From Isoetes taiwanensis (Eukaryota; Streptophyta; Lycopodiopsida; Isoetales; Isoetaceae), in NCBI GenBank assembly GCA_021234155.1, contig JAJEKV010000100.1, positions 3,698,116 to 3,762,115 of the forward strand: a stretch of 64,000 bases of DNA, in the 5' to 3' direction. A model generated the notes under the pieces. It saw only the letters and a list, made by a program, of their open reading frames with translations, had not been told where the DNA came from and did no database searches. Positions 30,401 to 41,460 of the stretch are shown here, piece after piece. The position numbers were made by a program, and so were the translations under genes. Every line of letters starts with the position of its first letter. Position 1 is the stretch's first letter.

Positions 30401-32875
30401 GTATCAATATGTAGCATAATAACAGGGGTTTTTTTTAATATTTTTGTACACTTTTTCCAATGGTTTTACTATGATTTAGAGGTCGTATTGCATGGAGCAT
30501 ACTAATGCGTACATCTAGAGTGCACGCTATATTTTCATCTTTTAATTCCACTTTCCTATAGTCTGACCCCATGTTTCCATGAGATCCAATTTCTCCCATG
30601 CCATTCCAACGGTTAAGATCAACCCTCTTACTTTAAATCTAAGGGCTAGTAATTTTTTTACTGTTTTTTTTTCCTCACATCTCGCAGGCTACATGCAGAT
30701 ATCGAGCTATTAGTTTTAGGGTTTTTCTTGTTTTCATGCGTTCTAACTTTGCCCTAGTTTCACGATGCAATCCGACCTCTTTCACAAAAGCTTTTGTGCA
30801 ATTGGATTCTTATGAGATTGGCGCTTTTGGATTCCCATCGCAGGTTTTTTTTCACATCTTTGGTAGACCAGTGAGACAACGTCAGATTTTTCCTTGTCAA
30901 ATTCTTCGTTGGCAGGCCCAGGTTTTTGGCAGATTTGGGGGATTTCAGATGCTTTATTGTTTAAGTTAGAAACTTTAGAGACAGGGTAGCACAGAATTGT
31001 CAAAAATTTCTGGCCGATGCTACACATCCATGGCAAAATAGGCCGAACCCCATTGTAGAGCCCTTTTTTTCTTGAATGCAATGGACGTGAATCTTCGAAA
31101 TGACCTCTTCTTCCTCATATGCAATGGACGTGGATTTTGGAAATGGATTGTCTAAGAAGGAATAGTTTCGGCAGCTTCTGGTTAGAGCAGGCAGATAAGA
31201 GCTCTTACAAGCACTTCACAGTCGATTTGCAAGAGATTGCACCTGATTTGCATAAGATCCATGCCTATTTAAGGATATTCAGATCTATTCAGATCGAATT
31301 CAAGCCGGTTTCAAGGCTGTGTGGTTTGTCAATTTCTAGCTTCAAAGAAATGTTTAGAGGAAAGTTTCTAAGCAACCCATCGGAATGAAAAATTCTCATT
31401 TTCCCTTTGCTATTATGCAGGACGGACGATTTACAGCTCAGTTCACAAGATATCCTTAATGCAGATGTACTATAGCCTTGCATTTTGTTGAGGCTGCGGC
31501 ATTCTAGAAGTCTGCAGAATTCATGGGTTATGCTATCATGACGTAAGCATTTGTTTGCATTTTATTTTCACCATGCATATGCTCTTCTCACCCAAGTTTC
31601 TCAGTATCCCCTTTAGCTTCACAATGCAGCAACATAAATCAGTCCATTCCACTGCCATATGTTCTGTTGTGAATCTTCTATTGCAATTTCATTTGGACTT
31701 CCTGTCAACATCACAAGCCTTGTTTTGTTGACAAGCCTTGTTTTCTCAGTTCCATCTAAAGAAGTTAGTTTCCAATAGCCCTGAATGCATTATGTTTTTG
31801 TCATATTCAAGCCATTATCTTATTATCTGAAAGCGTTGAGTTTTGTTAGTGTTCTTGTCATATTTGCAAGCTTGTTTCTCCCATTCCTCATGTGGAATGC
31901 CATATAGACAAATTAAAAGCTTTTTGTTTCTAGAAAAATTGAATGAATACTTTTAATTTCTCAACCAATCTCATGATGCAGGAAGCAAAAAAGAAAGCTG
32001 AGGAGGAAGAAAGTTTGTACGCTCCTTGTTAGAAATCCAATTCACCACAAGGTTGTAAAATAAGGAATAACTTTTGCTGGTTATATGTACACGTGCTTCA
32101 ACTTTCTCATTTTTAAAATCTTGTGTGCTAGTTTGATAGTTGGAGTTTTAAGATCTTATGTGCTAGTTTGTTAGTTGGGATCGGAAATCAAGAGTATATG
32201 GAAGGGAGGAACTCCACATGAATCCTCTTCTTAAAAATAAAAATCTAGCCTAGCAATAACTAAAGTGGTGAAAGTGATGTCCATACCAACATTTCCCAAG
32301 TCCATACCAACATTTTTTGTAGCATAGAATGTGGATCTTGCCAATTATTTATAGCGCGGACACAATCATCTTGGTATTTCGAACACAATAATAGCACTTC
32401 AAATGATGATGTTGATATGTGGCAATATGTGTATATCCGAGTTTATGTGGCAATATGTGTATATCCGAGTTTTATATGCTTTAGAATATGGTCCAACCAC
32501 TATCCTTTCCTTTTTTGATGCAATAGAAAACCTTAAGAATGTGATTATAGCACAAAATTTATGTTTTTATATGTTGATCTTTTTCTTTTAAAAATATGAA
32601 TAATTTTTCCAAGGCCCCGAAGGGGCCAAAAAAATTTTTATAACACAAACCATTAACCTTCACACTTATAATTAAATTCCCCCTGAAAACCCCCTTTGGT
32701 TTGGGTGCATATTCACAGGGGGGGTGATGTAGGGCAGCGAGAGCCCCTAAAATTATGTTTTGCATGTACAAAATGAACACCATATAGTACATTACCTCAA
32801 ATCTTATAGTATTTTGTAAATCTTCTTATACGGTATAGCAAAATTTGTACATGCATACCCCACAAACGAGGAACT
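30401..32875. other. Non-coding segment inserted in the copia remnant
   Basis: About 2.5 kb without a supported gene. Short frames at 30736-31081 and 31119-31483 overlap on both strands and show no domain. A stem-loop GGCCCC-GAA-GGGGCC is at 32613-32627. Near 31990-32015 an acceptor-like TGATGCAG precedes a lysine/glutamate-rich run (EAKKKAEEEE), possibly a captured exon scrap. No terminal repeats or target duplication could be found by eye. Confidence 0.4.
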
Positions 32876-33479
32876 TTATGTACGGTGTAGATTGAGGAAT
32901 GAAGGTGCTATATGCCCATCCAACAGCTCTCGATGCCCGGAGTCACCCCCCGTGTGAATATGAGAATCTTCAATGCCTTTGACCTCATGACTTGTGTTAT
33001 CACCAAGAAATACAAGCTTTTGAACTAAAAGTGGGCGATAATTCTTTAACCAGTGCTTATGGAATGTCATATATTGTGTGGCACCTGAATCAATAGTCAT
33101 GGAAACAATAGTTCCTATAGAGAAAGCGGCTTCAGAAGCTTCATCACAAGCAATACTAGCATGTTCATCTCGAATAGGAGGTTTGTAATAACACCCGCTT
33201 TCTACATGATTCGGCTTGTTATAATAGGCACAAACAGTCTCTGATTTAGGTTGCTCAAGTCTAGCCAATTGATGATTACCACCACCACCATGGCCTCTGT
33301 TACGGCCACGACCACAACTGCGCCTAGTATCAGTAACAAAAGCCTTTTCATCTTTTCGCTTTGCACGACGAGCTCCATCTCGATCTTCCAAGCTGGATAT
33401 CCAGCTCCAAAGAAAACATACAAAGCTTTCGTCCCAGTAAGCCTTCGAAAATTCACAATTGCTCCAGAACCAGATGCAA
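32876..33479 (-). pseudogene. Copia gag tail and protease remnant
   Basis: The minus frame 33391-32876 reads a basic glycine/arginine tract (RGRNRGHGGGGNHQL), a degenerate zinc knuckle CAYYNKPNHVESGC (second cysteine replaced by tyrosine) and the protease active site MTIDSGATQYM with DSGA intact. Only about 90 bp separate this from the primer site, so the capsid part of gag has been lost. The frame runs out into the inserted segment below 32880. Confidence 0.8.
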
Positions 33480-33491
33480 GCTCTGATACCA
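33480..33491 (-). other. Primer binding site of the broken copia element
   Basis: Minus-strand TGGTATCAGAGC, an exact initiator tRNA-Met complement, adjoining TGTTGAAC...at 33492. Confidence 0.85.
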
Positions 33492-33660
33492 TGTTGAACT
33501 TGCTAGTTTACTAAGAAAACACAAGAAAGAGAGGTATGCACCACAAAAGAAGACACATGTATTGAATGATATGTGTTACAATATATAGGTACCATAAAAG
33601 GTATTTCCTATGGAAAAAGGTGAAAGCTAAAAGTAGCTATATTGCCTTTTTATAAAGGCA
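33492..33660 (-). repeat. Probable 5' LTR of the broken copia element
   Basis: Starts (plus) TGTTGAACTTGC right after the primer site and can be extended to ATAAAGGCA at 33660, giving TG...CA ends and 169 bp. No second copy exists in the window, so the outer boundary is a guess. Confidence 0.5.
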
Positions 33661-33683
33661 CGCTGCCTTCTTAGAATAGGCGA

Positions 33684-35079
33684 GCGTTGGTGGAGTATCT
33701 TCAGCATATTGGATTTGATATGTCAGAAATGGTAGGATTTGGTTCTAATGGGGCATCAACTATGATAGGCAGAAAACAGGCGTTGCAACTAGGTTAAAAG
33801 ATAAGTGTCCTTTCTTAACATCTATTCATTGTGTGGCTCATCGTGCAAATTTGGCAGTAATAGATGCATCTAAGGTAATTGGTATGGGATGGCTATCAGA
33901 AATAGAAAAACTTGTGAATGCAATTGCTGTACATTTTGCATGTAGTAGTCAAAGATTAGAAAAATTACATCATTTCTTAGAAGAGTATGTTTGCAATATT
34001 CTACGATTGGAAAGAATTCAGCAAACCCGGTGGTTGAGCAGGGCCAGTAGGCATAATGCCATAAGCAAATTATGTGAAGACTTAGATGTTGTTTTGAAAT
34101 ATGCAGAAATAGAGTCTTATGAGATTTTTTCGCAGCTTAAGAACTTTAGCACTATTTATCTGTTGCACTTCTTGGGAAACATCCTTGGAGGTCTCACAAT
34201 CCTGAGTAAAATACTTCAACAAAATTATGTGGATCTAACTTGTGTTCATGAACACGTGAACAACACGATTGTCGCAATTCAATGTTACTATTTAGATGTT
34301 GTAACATATTTGAATGCTTTCCTTGAAGATGGAAGCGGATACCCCATAATTTCGGAATATGGCCCTCCTGGTGGTTGGTTAGCAATGTTGAGGGCTTCCA
34401 TTCGTGGCAATGAGTATATATGCTTCAAAACATAAAGAGATAAAGCGGGATCAGATCTCGAAACTGCCATTGAGCACCAAAAGTTATTTGCAAAAGCAAT
34501 TTGTGATTGCTTGAATAAAAGGTTTGCTGACACATCTATCTTGCAGCATTTGAGCATTCTTTCTCCACTTAATTTGCCTAATGCCACTAAAGCAAGGAAG
34601 TTTGGTGAGGATAGTTTGGAACAACTCATTAAATTCTATGCCACGGCAAAATATGTGGCTAGTTTATAACAAATTGTGCCTCCATTGATTGATAGAAATA
34701 TGTTACGAAGAGAATATGGTGATTACAAAATTCATGTTGTTGCTAATTGGCATAACAAAGATCTTGAGCAGACATGTTTGGTGATTGAATCGAATTCGTC
34801 AAATATGCTTAGGTTCAAGAATATTCTATCTTTGCTCCAGGTTGCTTTGATTCAATGTGCAAGTAATGCTATATGTGAAAGAATTTTTAGTAGCAGGACC
34901 CATATAAAGATAGGTGGCGTGCGCGATTGGGTGTGGAGAGTTTAAATGCATGTCTATGCATTACTGTGAATGGTCCTAAACAGGCTGGAGAGTTTGATTT
35001 TACACAAAGTGTGCAGATTTGGAAACAGAAAGCAAACCGCCAAATCTATACTGGGGAATCCAGCAAGCATTTAAATTAA
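33684..35079 (+). pseudogene. hAT-superfamily transposase relic (ZNF862/KIAA1586-like type)
   Basis: 5' part: VEYLQHIGFDMSEMVGFGSN (33690 on), then a frame change near 33783 into CPFLTSIHCVAHRANLAVID, the conserved CxxHxxNL-like segment of hAT transposases with a DUF4371-type RNase H fold. The helical middle runs to about 34430, followed by stops. The C-terminal hAT dimerisation region starts near 34800 (LQVALIQCASNAICERIFSS), with a frame change at about 34910 into RARLGVESLNACLCITV and a stop at 35077-35079. The N-terminal zinc finger is missing. It has no intact frame. Terminal inverted repeats could not be located; the upstream boundary abuts the copia LTR and the downstream flank carries the gypsy insertion. 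Confidence 0.8.
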
Positions 35080-35169
35080 TTGTTTCTTTGTTGTATGTAA
35101 TCTATTATAGCCATCAAATTTTTGAAACTGAAACTCTAAAATTGATGGCATTTTGTTGATCATATATGT

Positions 35170-35822
35170 TGTTACGGCTCGATGCCGGCTTGGGGGAGTG
35201 GCTCAGGCATGACACAACACGAGTTAATATTCCTAAGGCTAATAATTAATTGCTAAGGGTCACACTTTATAATAATGCATTTGAGTGAAGATAGATACAT
35301 TAGTATTTTAAAGTTAAAAACCAATAGTCCATCTTAAATTAATAAAGGGGCGTGGCTGATAACGGCCCGCGACCCTTCCAACGAAATAGCCTGCGGATGA
35401 ACCAGAATCACCGAATCCAGAAAAGGGATCGATTGACACCTGAAAAAGGGCCGAATCCATGCTGTTTTAGCCTAAATCTCTGATATTAGATCATATCTAC
35501 CTTTTAGATAGATATATTTGAACAGAAAAGGGTCATCCGGAAATAGGATATCTGGCTTAATAAATATAACTGCTTCCTTCTTTGGGAGATCATAGAAATC
35601 CAGTTTTGTGTTCTAAGAACTCCGAGCCCTGCAGTAGATAGTGATTGATCAAACCTGTCTTCCTTAAGCCTTGGTCTCTTGGTTGCGGTTTTAAACAGCA
35701 AGTAACGAATCTTGCATAAAGCCTGGCCCGGTTGGGTGGTTAAATCTCCTAATGATTGGAGAGTGATACTTCTTTCTTTGAGTTTTGCTGTTTGAATTGG
35801 TTAAATTTCCTTCATTGTATCA
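35170..35822 (+). repeat. 5' LTR of the gypsy element
   Basis: TGTTACGGCTCGATGCC... to ...TTCATTGTATCA, TG...CA ends, 653 bp, matching 40803-41455 base for base apart from about 13 substitutions, several clustered near the 3' end. Confidence 0.95.
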
Positions 35823-35825
35823 ATT

Positions 35826-35837
35826 TGGTATCAGAGC
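35826..35837 (+). other. Primer binding site of the gypsy element
   Basis: TGGTATCAGAGC, an exact complement to the initiator tRNA-Met 3' end, three bases after the 5' LTR. Confidence 0.9.
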
Positions 35838-37263
35838 CAGCCCGTCCTTCGACCTACACCGTTACAATATCTCTGAAGAGCAGTACCAGCAGGCCTTAAG
35901 AACTGCCGATTTCATTGCTACCCAGATAGCACTGCCACACCCTACATCCCCAGAGGATTACCAGTATAAATTAGAGCAGATTGCTCTACTTTATGGTTTT
36001 CTTCCCAGTAATGCCCAGCTACCTCCATTACCCAGAGACCCTCCACCTGCTCATCCACCACCACCTGAAAATCCGCCGCCAGATACTGGCAACCCAGAGC
36101 CTCTAAAGACTACTGGAACTGATACGTCAACTAAAAGGGATAAAGCTCCTAAATGGTTGGAAAAAGTTGATCTGCCATACTTTACTGGCGGAGCGTCCGT
36201 TAAGCCAATGCAAGTAATAAGTTTCCTGGGGATATGGGAAAAGTTCTTTGAGAGAGTTAACGCGACCGAACAAGAAAAACTGCAAGCCATGGACACATAT
36301 TTAGATGAACAAGCTCAAGTTTGGTGGCAAGGTCGCAGATTTATGCAGCCTGAAGTTAACTCATGGGCAGTTTTTCGTAGTGCATTTGAAGCCCATTATC
36401 TACCTGCAAACTATTACAGGATATTACAAAAAGAATGGGACCTTGTTAAACAGGATGATGGTGAAACAGTGTCGGAATATTACATGAAATTTAGTCATCT
36501 AGGTTCACAAGTTAGGAACTTGGGTGAACACGAACTCTTAAGGAAGTTCGTGAATGGGTTGAGGGAAGACATATTTGCAGAGTTAGATCTTATTGAAGCA
36601 GTCAACATGGAAGACGCAATTAAGAAAGCAGGAGCTGCAGAACGGAAGTTGAACCCCAAGGCCCGTAAATTAGTTATATGGGAAGGAGCGCCTTCTCGTG
36701 AACAAAAAAGACCAAAGCGTGAAAAATTTGAAAATAGAAGAGATAAGAAAAATAAAAGGGGTCGTGAAGAGCATAAGACCAGGTTCAATGGGAGGAATGG
36801 AAAACGCTCTAGTAATGGGCAGAAGCCCAAACAGGAACAAAGTAAAGGGCCAAAGACTGGATGTTATAATTGTGGGGGTCCGCATTATCAGTCCAATTGC
36901 CCGAAGAATACAGCTCTGGCAGATAAAAATACAAAGAAAGTACAGTTTAAAGAGCCGCCGCCTAAGGAAAGGCAAGTAGCTCAATCGCACCATGTGGAAG
37001 ACAGACCAGAAACTTCCAGGGAAGGAGAAGAAAGGAATAAAGGAAAGCTTGCAGCTATTGAACAGGAAAAAGGGAGACTGCAAATTGCATACCTAAAGAA
37101 TATGTCAGATGATGATACAGGGTCTTCGGAAGCATGGTTGTTTAAGATGAAAGGTTCAGTAAAAGGTCAAGATGTGACTGTTTTACTTGATGATGGCTCA
37201 ACACATGACTTTATCTCGCAGGACTTGGTGTATAAATTAGGCTTACCTATCTATGATTTGTAA
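35838..37263 (+). pseudogene. Gypsy gag and aspartic protease (ends at premature stop)
   Basis: Open in one frame from inside the LTR; the translated start is unclear because no ATG lies right after the primer site. A proline-rich linker (PPPAHPPPPENPPP) is followed by the retrotransposon gag capsid domain (WEKFFERVNATEQEKLQAMD, WQGRRFMQPEVNSWAVF, FVNGLREDIFAELD), a basic tract, and the CCHC zinc knuckle CYNCGGPHYQSNC at about 36862-36900. The protease begins near 37150: VTVLLDDGSTHDFIS. The catalytic triad is normally DSG; here it is DDG (37189-37197). A TAA at 37261-37263 replaces a sense codon in mid-protease; the frame continues beyond as VVQGLKGPRNQC to MDVILGIGW. One further frame change lies near 37460. 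Confidence 0.88.
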
Positions 37264-37466
37264 ACAAAGATCACAGTTGTTCAGGGTTTGAAAGGTCCTA
37301 GGAACCAGTGTGATAAATATGTGGTAGCTCCCATTCAAATAGGGCAGTATTCTGAAGAAAGAGTTTTGATTATGGCTCCTCTAGGAACTATGGATGTGAT
37401 ATTAGGAATTGGATGGCGAGAACAGTATGATGCCCGACCTAATTACAGGGAAAAGACAGTACTATA

Positions 37467-39212
37467 ATGGTTGAAGAGCAACCCTTGAAGCTGTGTACAG
37501 ATTCCACATCTCAAGCTGAACCCCTACTGACATACTCTGAAGCTAAGAAGTTAATACAGGGCGAAGCTGAATCATATTTTATTTACTTGAGAAATTCTGA
37601 TCCGCCATCACAGGTGCCTCCCGAATTGTACATTTTTCTTAGACAATTCAACGACCTCTTCAAGGATGAGGAAACTTTAGATCTACCTCCTCATCGTCCT
37701 GAGGATCATGCAATACAGTTGCAAGAAAACGCCCAGCCTCCAAATAGGGCACCTTATAGAGTCAGTCATTTTGAAAAATTAGAGCTTGAGAAGCAGATAG
37801 CAGAGATGTTAGAGCGACAGCTAATACGGCCAAGCTGTTCCCCTTTTGGCGCACCTGTTATTCTTATCAAAAAGAAAGATAAGGGATATAGAATGTGTGT
37901 GGATTATAGAGCTCTTAATAAGCTGACTGTTAAAGATAAATTTCCAGTACCCAGGGCTGACGATTTATTTGATGAATTACGAGGTGCTTGCATATTTAGC
38001 AAAATTGATTTGAAATCAGGATATCATCAAATCCGAATTAGGGAAGAAGACATTGGTAAAATGGCATTCAGAACAACTTTTGGTCATTATGAGTTTCGTG
38101 TAATGCCTTTTGGTCTGACCAATGCTCCGGCAACCTTCTGCCGTCTTATGGGAAGAGTTTTAGCACCCGTACTAGGAAAAAGTGTTGTAGTTTTCTTTGA
38201 CGATATACTTATATATAGCAGAACTATTGAGGAACATAAACAGCACCTTCAACAGGTTTTTGACCTTCTGAGGCAGAATAAGTTATTTGTTAATGAGTCC
38301 AAAAGCAGGTTCTTTATGCAAGAAGTTGAATATTTAGGCCATATCATATCCAAAGAAGGCATACGGATGGATCCCGAAAAGATTAGGGTTATTATTGATT
38401 GGCCTCGACCTGAAAATCTCAAGGACTTACGATCTTTTGTGCAGTTATGCAGTTACTATCGAAGATTTGTGAAGGATTTTGCAAAAATAACCCTTCCTCT
38501 TAGCAGGTTTTTAAAGAAAGATACCCCCTTTGTTTGGAATTCGGAAGCCGAGGAAGCTTTCCAAATTTTAGAAGAGAGTATGGCAACTGAACCAGTGTTA
38601 GTACTGCCTGACTGGAACAAGCCTTTTACAGTTTGTTCCGATGCAAGTGGAAATGCTATTGGTGCAGTACTGATGCAAGATGGACATCCATTAGCTTATG
38701 TCAGCCGAATGCTCAAACCTTTAGAGCAAAAGTATAGTACTTATGAAAAAGAATTGATTGCCTTAGTTCATGCCCTTAAGAAGTGGAGACATTATCTTAT
38801 GGGATCTAAGTTTGTGGCTCGTTTCGATCAGCAAAGCTTGAAACATATACAAACACAGGATATTATCAATGCGCGGCAATTAAAGCTCATCGACACTATA
38901 AAAGATTTTGAAGGGATGCAGCTTGAATATAAGCCTGGGAAGGAGAACCAGGTTGCAGATGCATTAAGTCGGATAAGTATTCAAGCTATATCTGTAGCAG
39001 AATTTGTCGATTTGGAACCTATGAAAAAAGAATATGTGAGCGATCCCTCCTTTGCGACTCCGTACGCACAGGTACAAAAGGATGGAAGAGATCCTTTGGC
39101 AGAGTATAGGATCCATAACGGATTATTATTCTATCGAAATCGTACTTGTGTTACACAAGCATACAGGTTGAAAGTTATACAGGAATGTCATGAACCTCCA
39201 CTCTGGTCATAG
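37467..39212 (+). pseudogene. Gypsy reverse transcriptase and RNase H
   Basis: One 581-codon frame. RT motifs in order: EKQIAEMLERQLIRPSCSPF, YRMCVDYRALNKLT, FSKIDLKSGYHQIRI, FRVMPFGLTNAPATF, catalytic VFFDDILIYS, and the connection SYYRRFVKDFAKI. RNase H begins FTVCSDASGNAIGAVLMQDG, with YSTYEKELIALVHALKKWRH and NQVADALSR. The usual RTDHQSL of the tether region reads RFDQQSL. The frame is lost at about 39200 by a one-base insertion relative to the integrase frame, so no continuous pol is made without a correction. The enzymatic residues themselves look intact. Confidence 0.93.
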
Positions 39213-40464
39213 AGGAATTCAAGCTACTTTGGCAACTGTTAAACGACGTTTCTTTTGGCCAAAGCTTGAGAGAGATGTAAGAAAATATGTCGAAGCATGT
39301 CTTATTTGTCAACAAATAAAAGCATCTATCGGTAAGCCCGCCGGATTAGTACAGCCTTTGCCTATTCCAGAAAAACCATGGAAGCATATCACCATGGATT
39401 TTATTCAAGGGTTACCAAAGACTATCCACAAGAATGATCAAATTTGGACAGTAGTAGACAGGTTGTCTAAACAGGCTCATTTTATTCCTTGTAAATCTAG
39501 CATGACTGCTCCGCAAGCAAGCAAGATTTTCTTAAAGGAAATATTTAAGGTTCATGGGATGCCAGATGCAATCATAACAGATAGGGATCCCCTATTTTGT
39601 AGCAAATTTTGGGGTGGACTTATGAAAAACTTAGGCACGACTTTAAAGTTTTCCACTGCATATCATCCCCAAACGGATGGTCAGTCTGAGGTTGTTAATC
39701 GAGTTATTGAAGATATGTTGAGATCTTATGTTGCTGAAAGGAAAAGCCAGTGGGAAGAATATCTTTATCTATTGGAGTTTGCCTATAATAACACGGTCCA
39801 CTCAGTTATCCAAAGAACTCCTTTTGAAGTAGTATACAGATATTCTCTGGAATCCCCAGTTGCAAAGCTTGGAGGAGAAGTACCTGCTTCCGATGAAGCC
39901 ACTACAGACTTTGCAGATATCTTGCGAGAGGTAAAGGCGCGAATCCAGAAAAGTCAGGAATTGATGGCTTCCAAACTTGCAAAGAAACGAAAAAGGGTTG
40001 TCTACAAAAAAGATCAATGGGTTTGGATTCATCTTCCAAAGAAGTGTCTACGGAAGATGGGTAATCGGTATGTAAAACTGGCCCCTAGGTATTATGGTCC
40101 ATTCCAAGTTGACGACAAAGTCGGTGAGAATGCTTATCGTTTACATTTATATGGGAAATGGACTAACTTGCACCCAGTTTTTAATGTGGGAATACTGAAA
40201 CCCTATAAGGGAAGTGAAATTTCTCCTGAGATTTTGCAGAGAATGGAGCAATCGGAACCTCCCAACATTAAAGATGATGAAGAGGTGTTGGAACCGGAGA
40301 AAATATTGACGCACCAAGATAAGGAGACTAGGAATTCTTCCTATCGAAGGTACCTTGTGAAATTTAAATTTCATTCGTCCACAGATGCGGTATGGTATTC
40401 TAAGGTACAATTAAAAGAATACGGCTCCTTGGTCGACGAATACGAAAGAACTTTGCAAGTGTAA
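39190..40464 (+). pseudogene. Gypsy integrase with C-terminal chromodomain-like segment
   Basis: The zinc finger starts at the frame change (HSGHRGIQATLATVKRRFFW, CLICQQIKA). The catalytic core has D-D-E residues in ITMDFIQGLP, AIITDRDPLFCSKFW and HPQTDGQSEVVNR. The GPY/F region reads YVKLAPRYYGPFQV and AYRLHLYGKW. The end (about 40270-40440) contains EPEKILTHQDKETRNSSYRR and YLVKFKFHSSTDAVWYSKV, which matches the layout of the chromodomains that direct chromovirus insertion into heterochromatin, although its aromatic cage is poorly conserved. The frame closes with TAA at 40462-40464, about 340 bp before the 3' LTR. Confidence 0.9.
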
Positions 40465-40802
40465 TGAGCAAAGACCAATGACCTTCAAACTCTATATTTG
40501 GAAATTCCATGTTATTAATTGCAATTATTTTATTGATAAAATATCTAGATATTGATATGCATAGAATTCTTTACTAACGTTTTAAAGATATTAAGACCTC
40601 TAACTGAATTGAGGTCATCCCTAACGGAAAAGGGAACGAAAATCCTCTAAAGGAATTGAGGTCATTTCTAACTGAATTGAAATGAGAAATCCGTAACTTC
40701 TAAAGGAACTGAAGTTATCGAATTAAATATCCTTAAACGAATAAGGATAAACAATTTTCCCTCGAGGTTAACGCGGACGTTTAACCTCAGGAAGGGAAGG
40801 AT

Positions 40803-41455
40803 TGTTACGGCTCGATGCCAGCTTGGGGGAGTGGCTCAGGCATGACACAACACGAGTTAATATTCCTAAGGCTAATAATTAATTGCTAAGGGTCACACTT
40901 TATAATAATGCATTTGAGTGAAGATAGATACATTAGTATTTTAAAGTTAAAAACCAATAGTCCATCTTAAATTAATAAAGGGGCGTGGCTGATAACGGTC
41001 CGCGACCCTTCCAACGAAATAGCCTGCGGATGAACCAGAATCACCGGATCCAGAAAAGGGATCGATTGACACCTGAAAAAGGGCCGAACCCATGCTGTTT
41101 TAGCCTCAATCTCTGATATTAGATCATATCTACCTTTTAGATAGATATATTTGAACAGAAAAGGGTCATCCGGAAATAGGATATCTGGCTTAATAAATAT
41201 AACTGCTTCCTTCTTTGGGAGATCATAGAAATCCAGTTTTGTGTTCTAAGAACTCCGAGCCCTGCGGTAGATAGTGATTGATCAAACCTGTCTTCCTTAA
41301 GCCTTGGTCTCTTGGTTGCGGTTTTAAACAGCAAGTAACGAATCTTGCATAAAGCCTGGGCCGATTGGGTGGTTAAATCTCTTAACGATTAAAGAGTGAT
41401 ACTTCTTTCTTTGAGTTTTGCTGTTTGAATTGGTTAAATTTCCTTCGTTGTATCA
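40803..41455 (+). repeat. 3' LTR of the gypsy element
   Basis: TGTTACGGCTCGATGCCAGC... to ...TTCGTTGTATCA, 653 bp, preceded by the polypurine tract and followed by the TATGT target copy. Confidence 0.95.
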
Positions 41456-41460
41456 TATGT

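Larger units (their letters stand above)
28446..33660 (-). mobile_element. Broken Ty1/copia element, split by a 2.4-kb non-homologous segment
   Basis: The minus-strand 5' end is preserved: a probable LTR at 33492-33660 and primer site at 33480-33491. Gag is almost wholly deleted. Zinc knuckle and protease (33391-32876) are followed by about 2.4 kb without retroelement homology (32875-30401), then pre-integrase (30358-29963), a linker (29717-29412), RT (29375-28799) and the start of RNase H (to 28446), where it is cut off. No 3' LTR is found. Most of the integrase core is also missing. Confidence 0.8.
35170..41455 (+). mobile_element. Complete Ty3/gypsy retrotransposon, chromodomain type
   Basis: Plus-strand element of 6286 bp with target duplication TATGT (35165-35169 and 41456-41460), 653-bp LTRs at both ends, primer site TGGTATCAGAGC at 35826-35837 and polypurine tract AGGAAGGGAAGG at 40789-40800. 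The order gag-PR-RT-RH-INT plus a C-terminal chromodomain-like segment places it in the chromovirus-like group. About 13 differences between LTRs (near 2 percent by eye) indicate a fairly recent insertion. One stop and two frame changes break pol. Confidence 0.95.

Noticed and set aside
32613-32634. Rho-independent terminator (GC hairpin followed by an A run)
   Set aside because: The run is A on the strand carrying the hairpin, and such terminators are not used in plant nuclear DNA.
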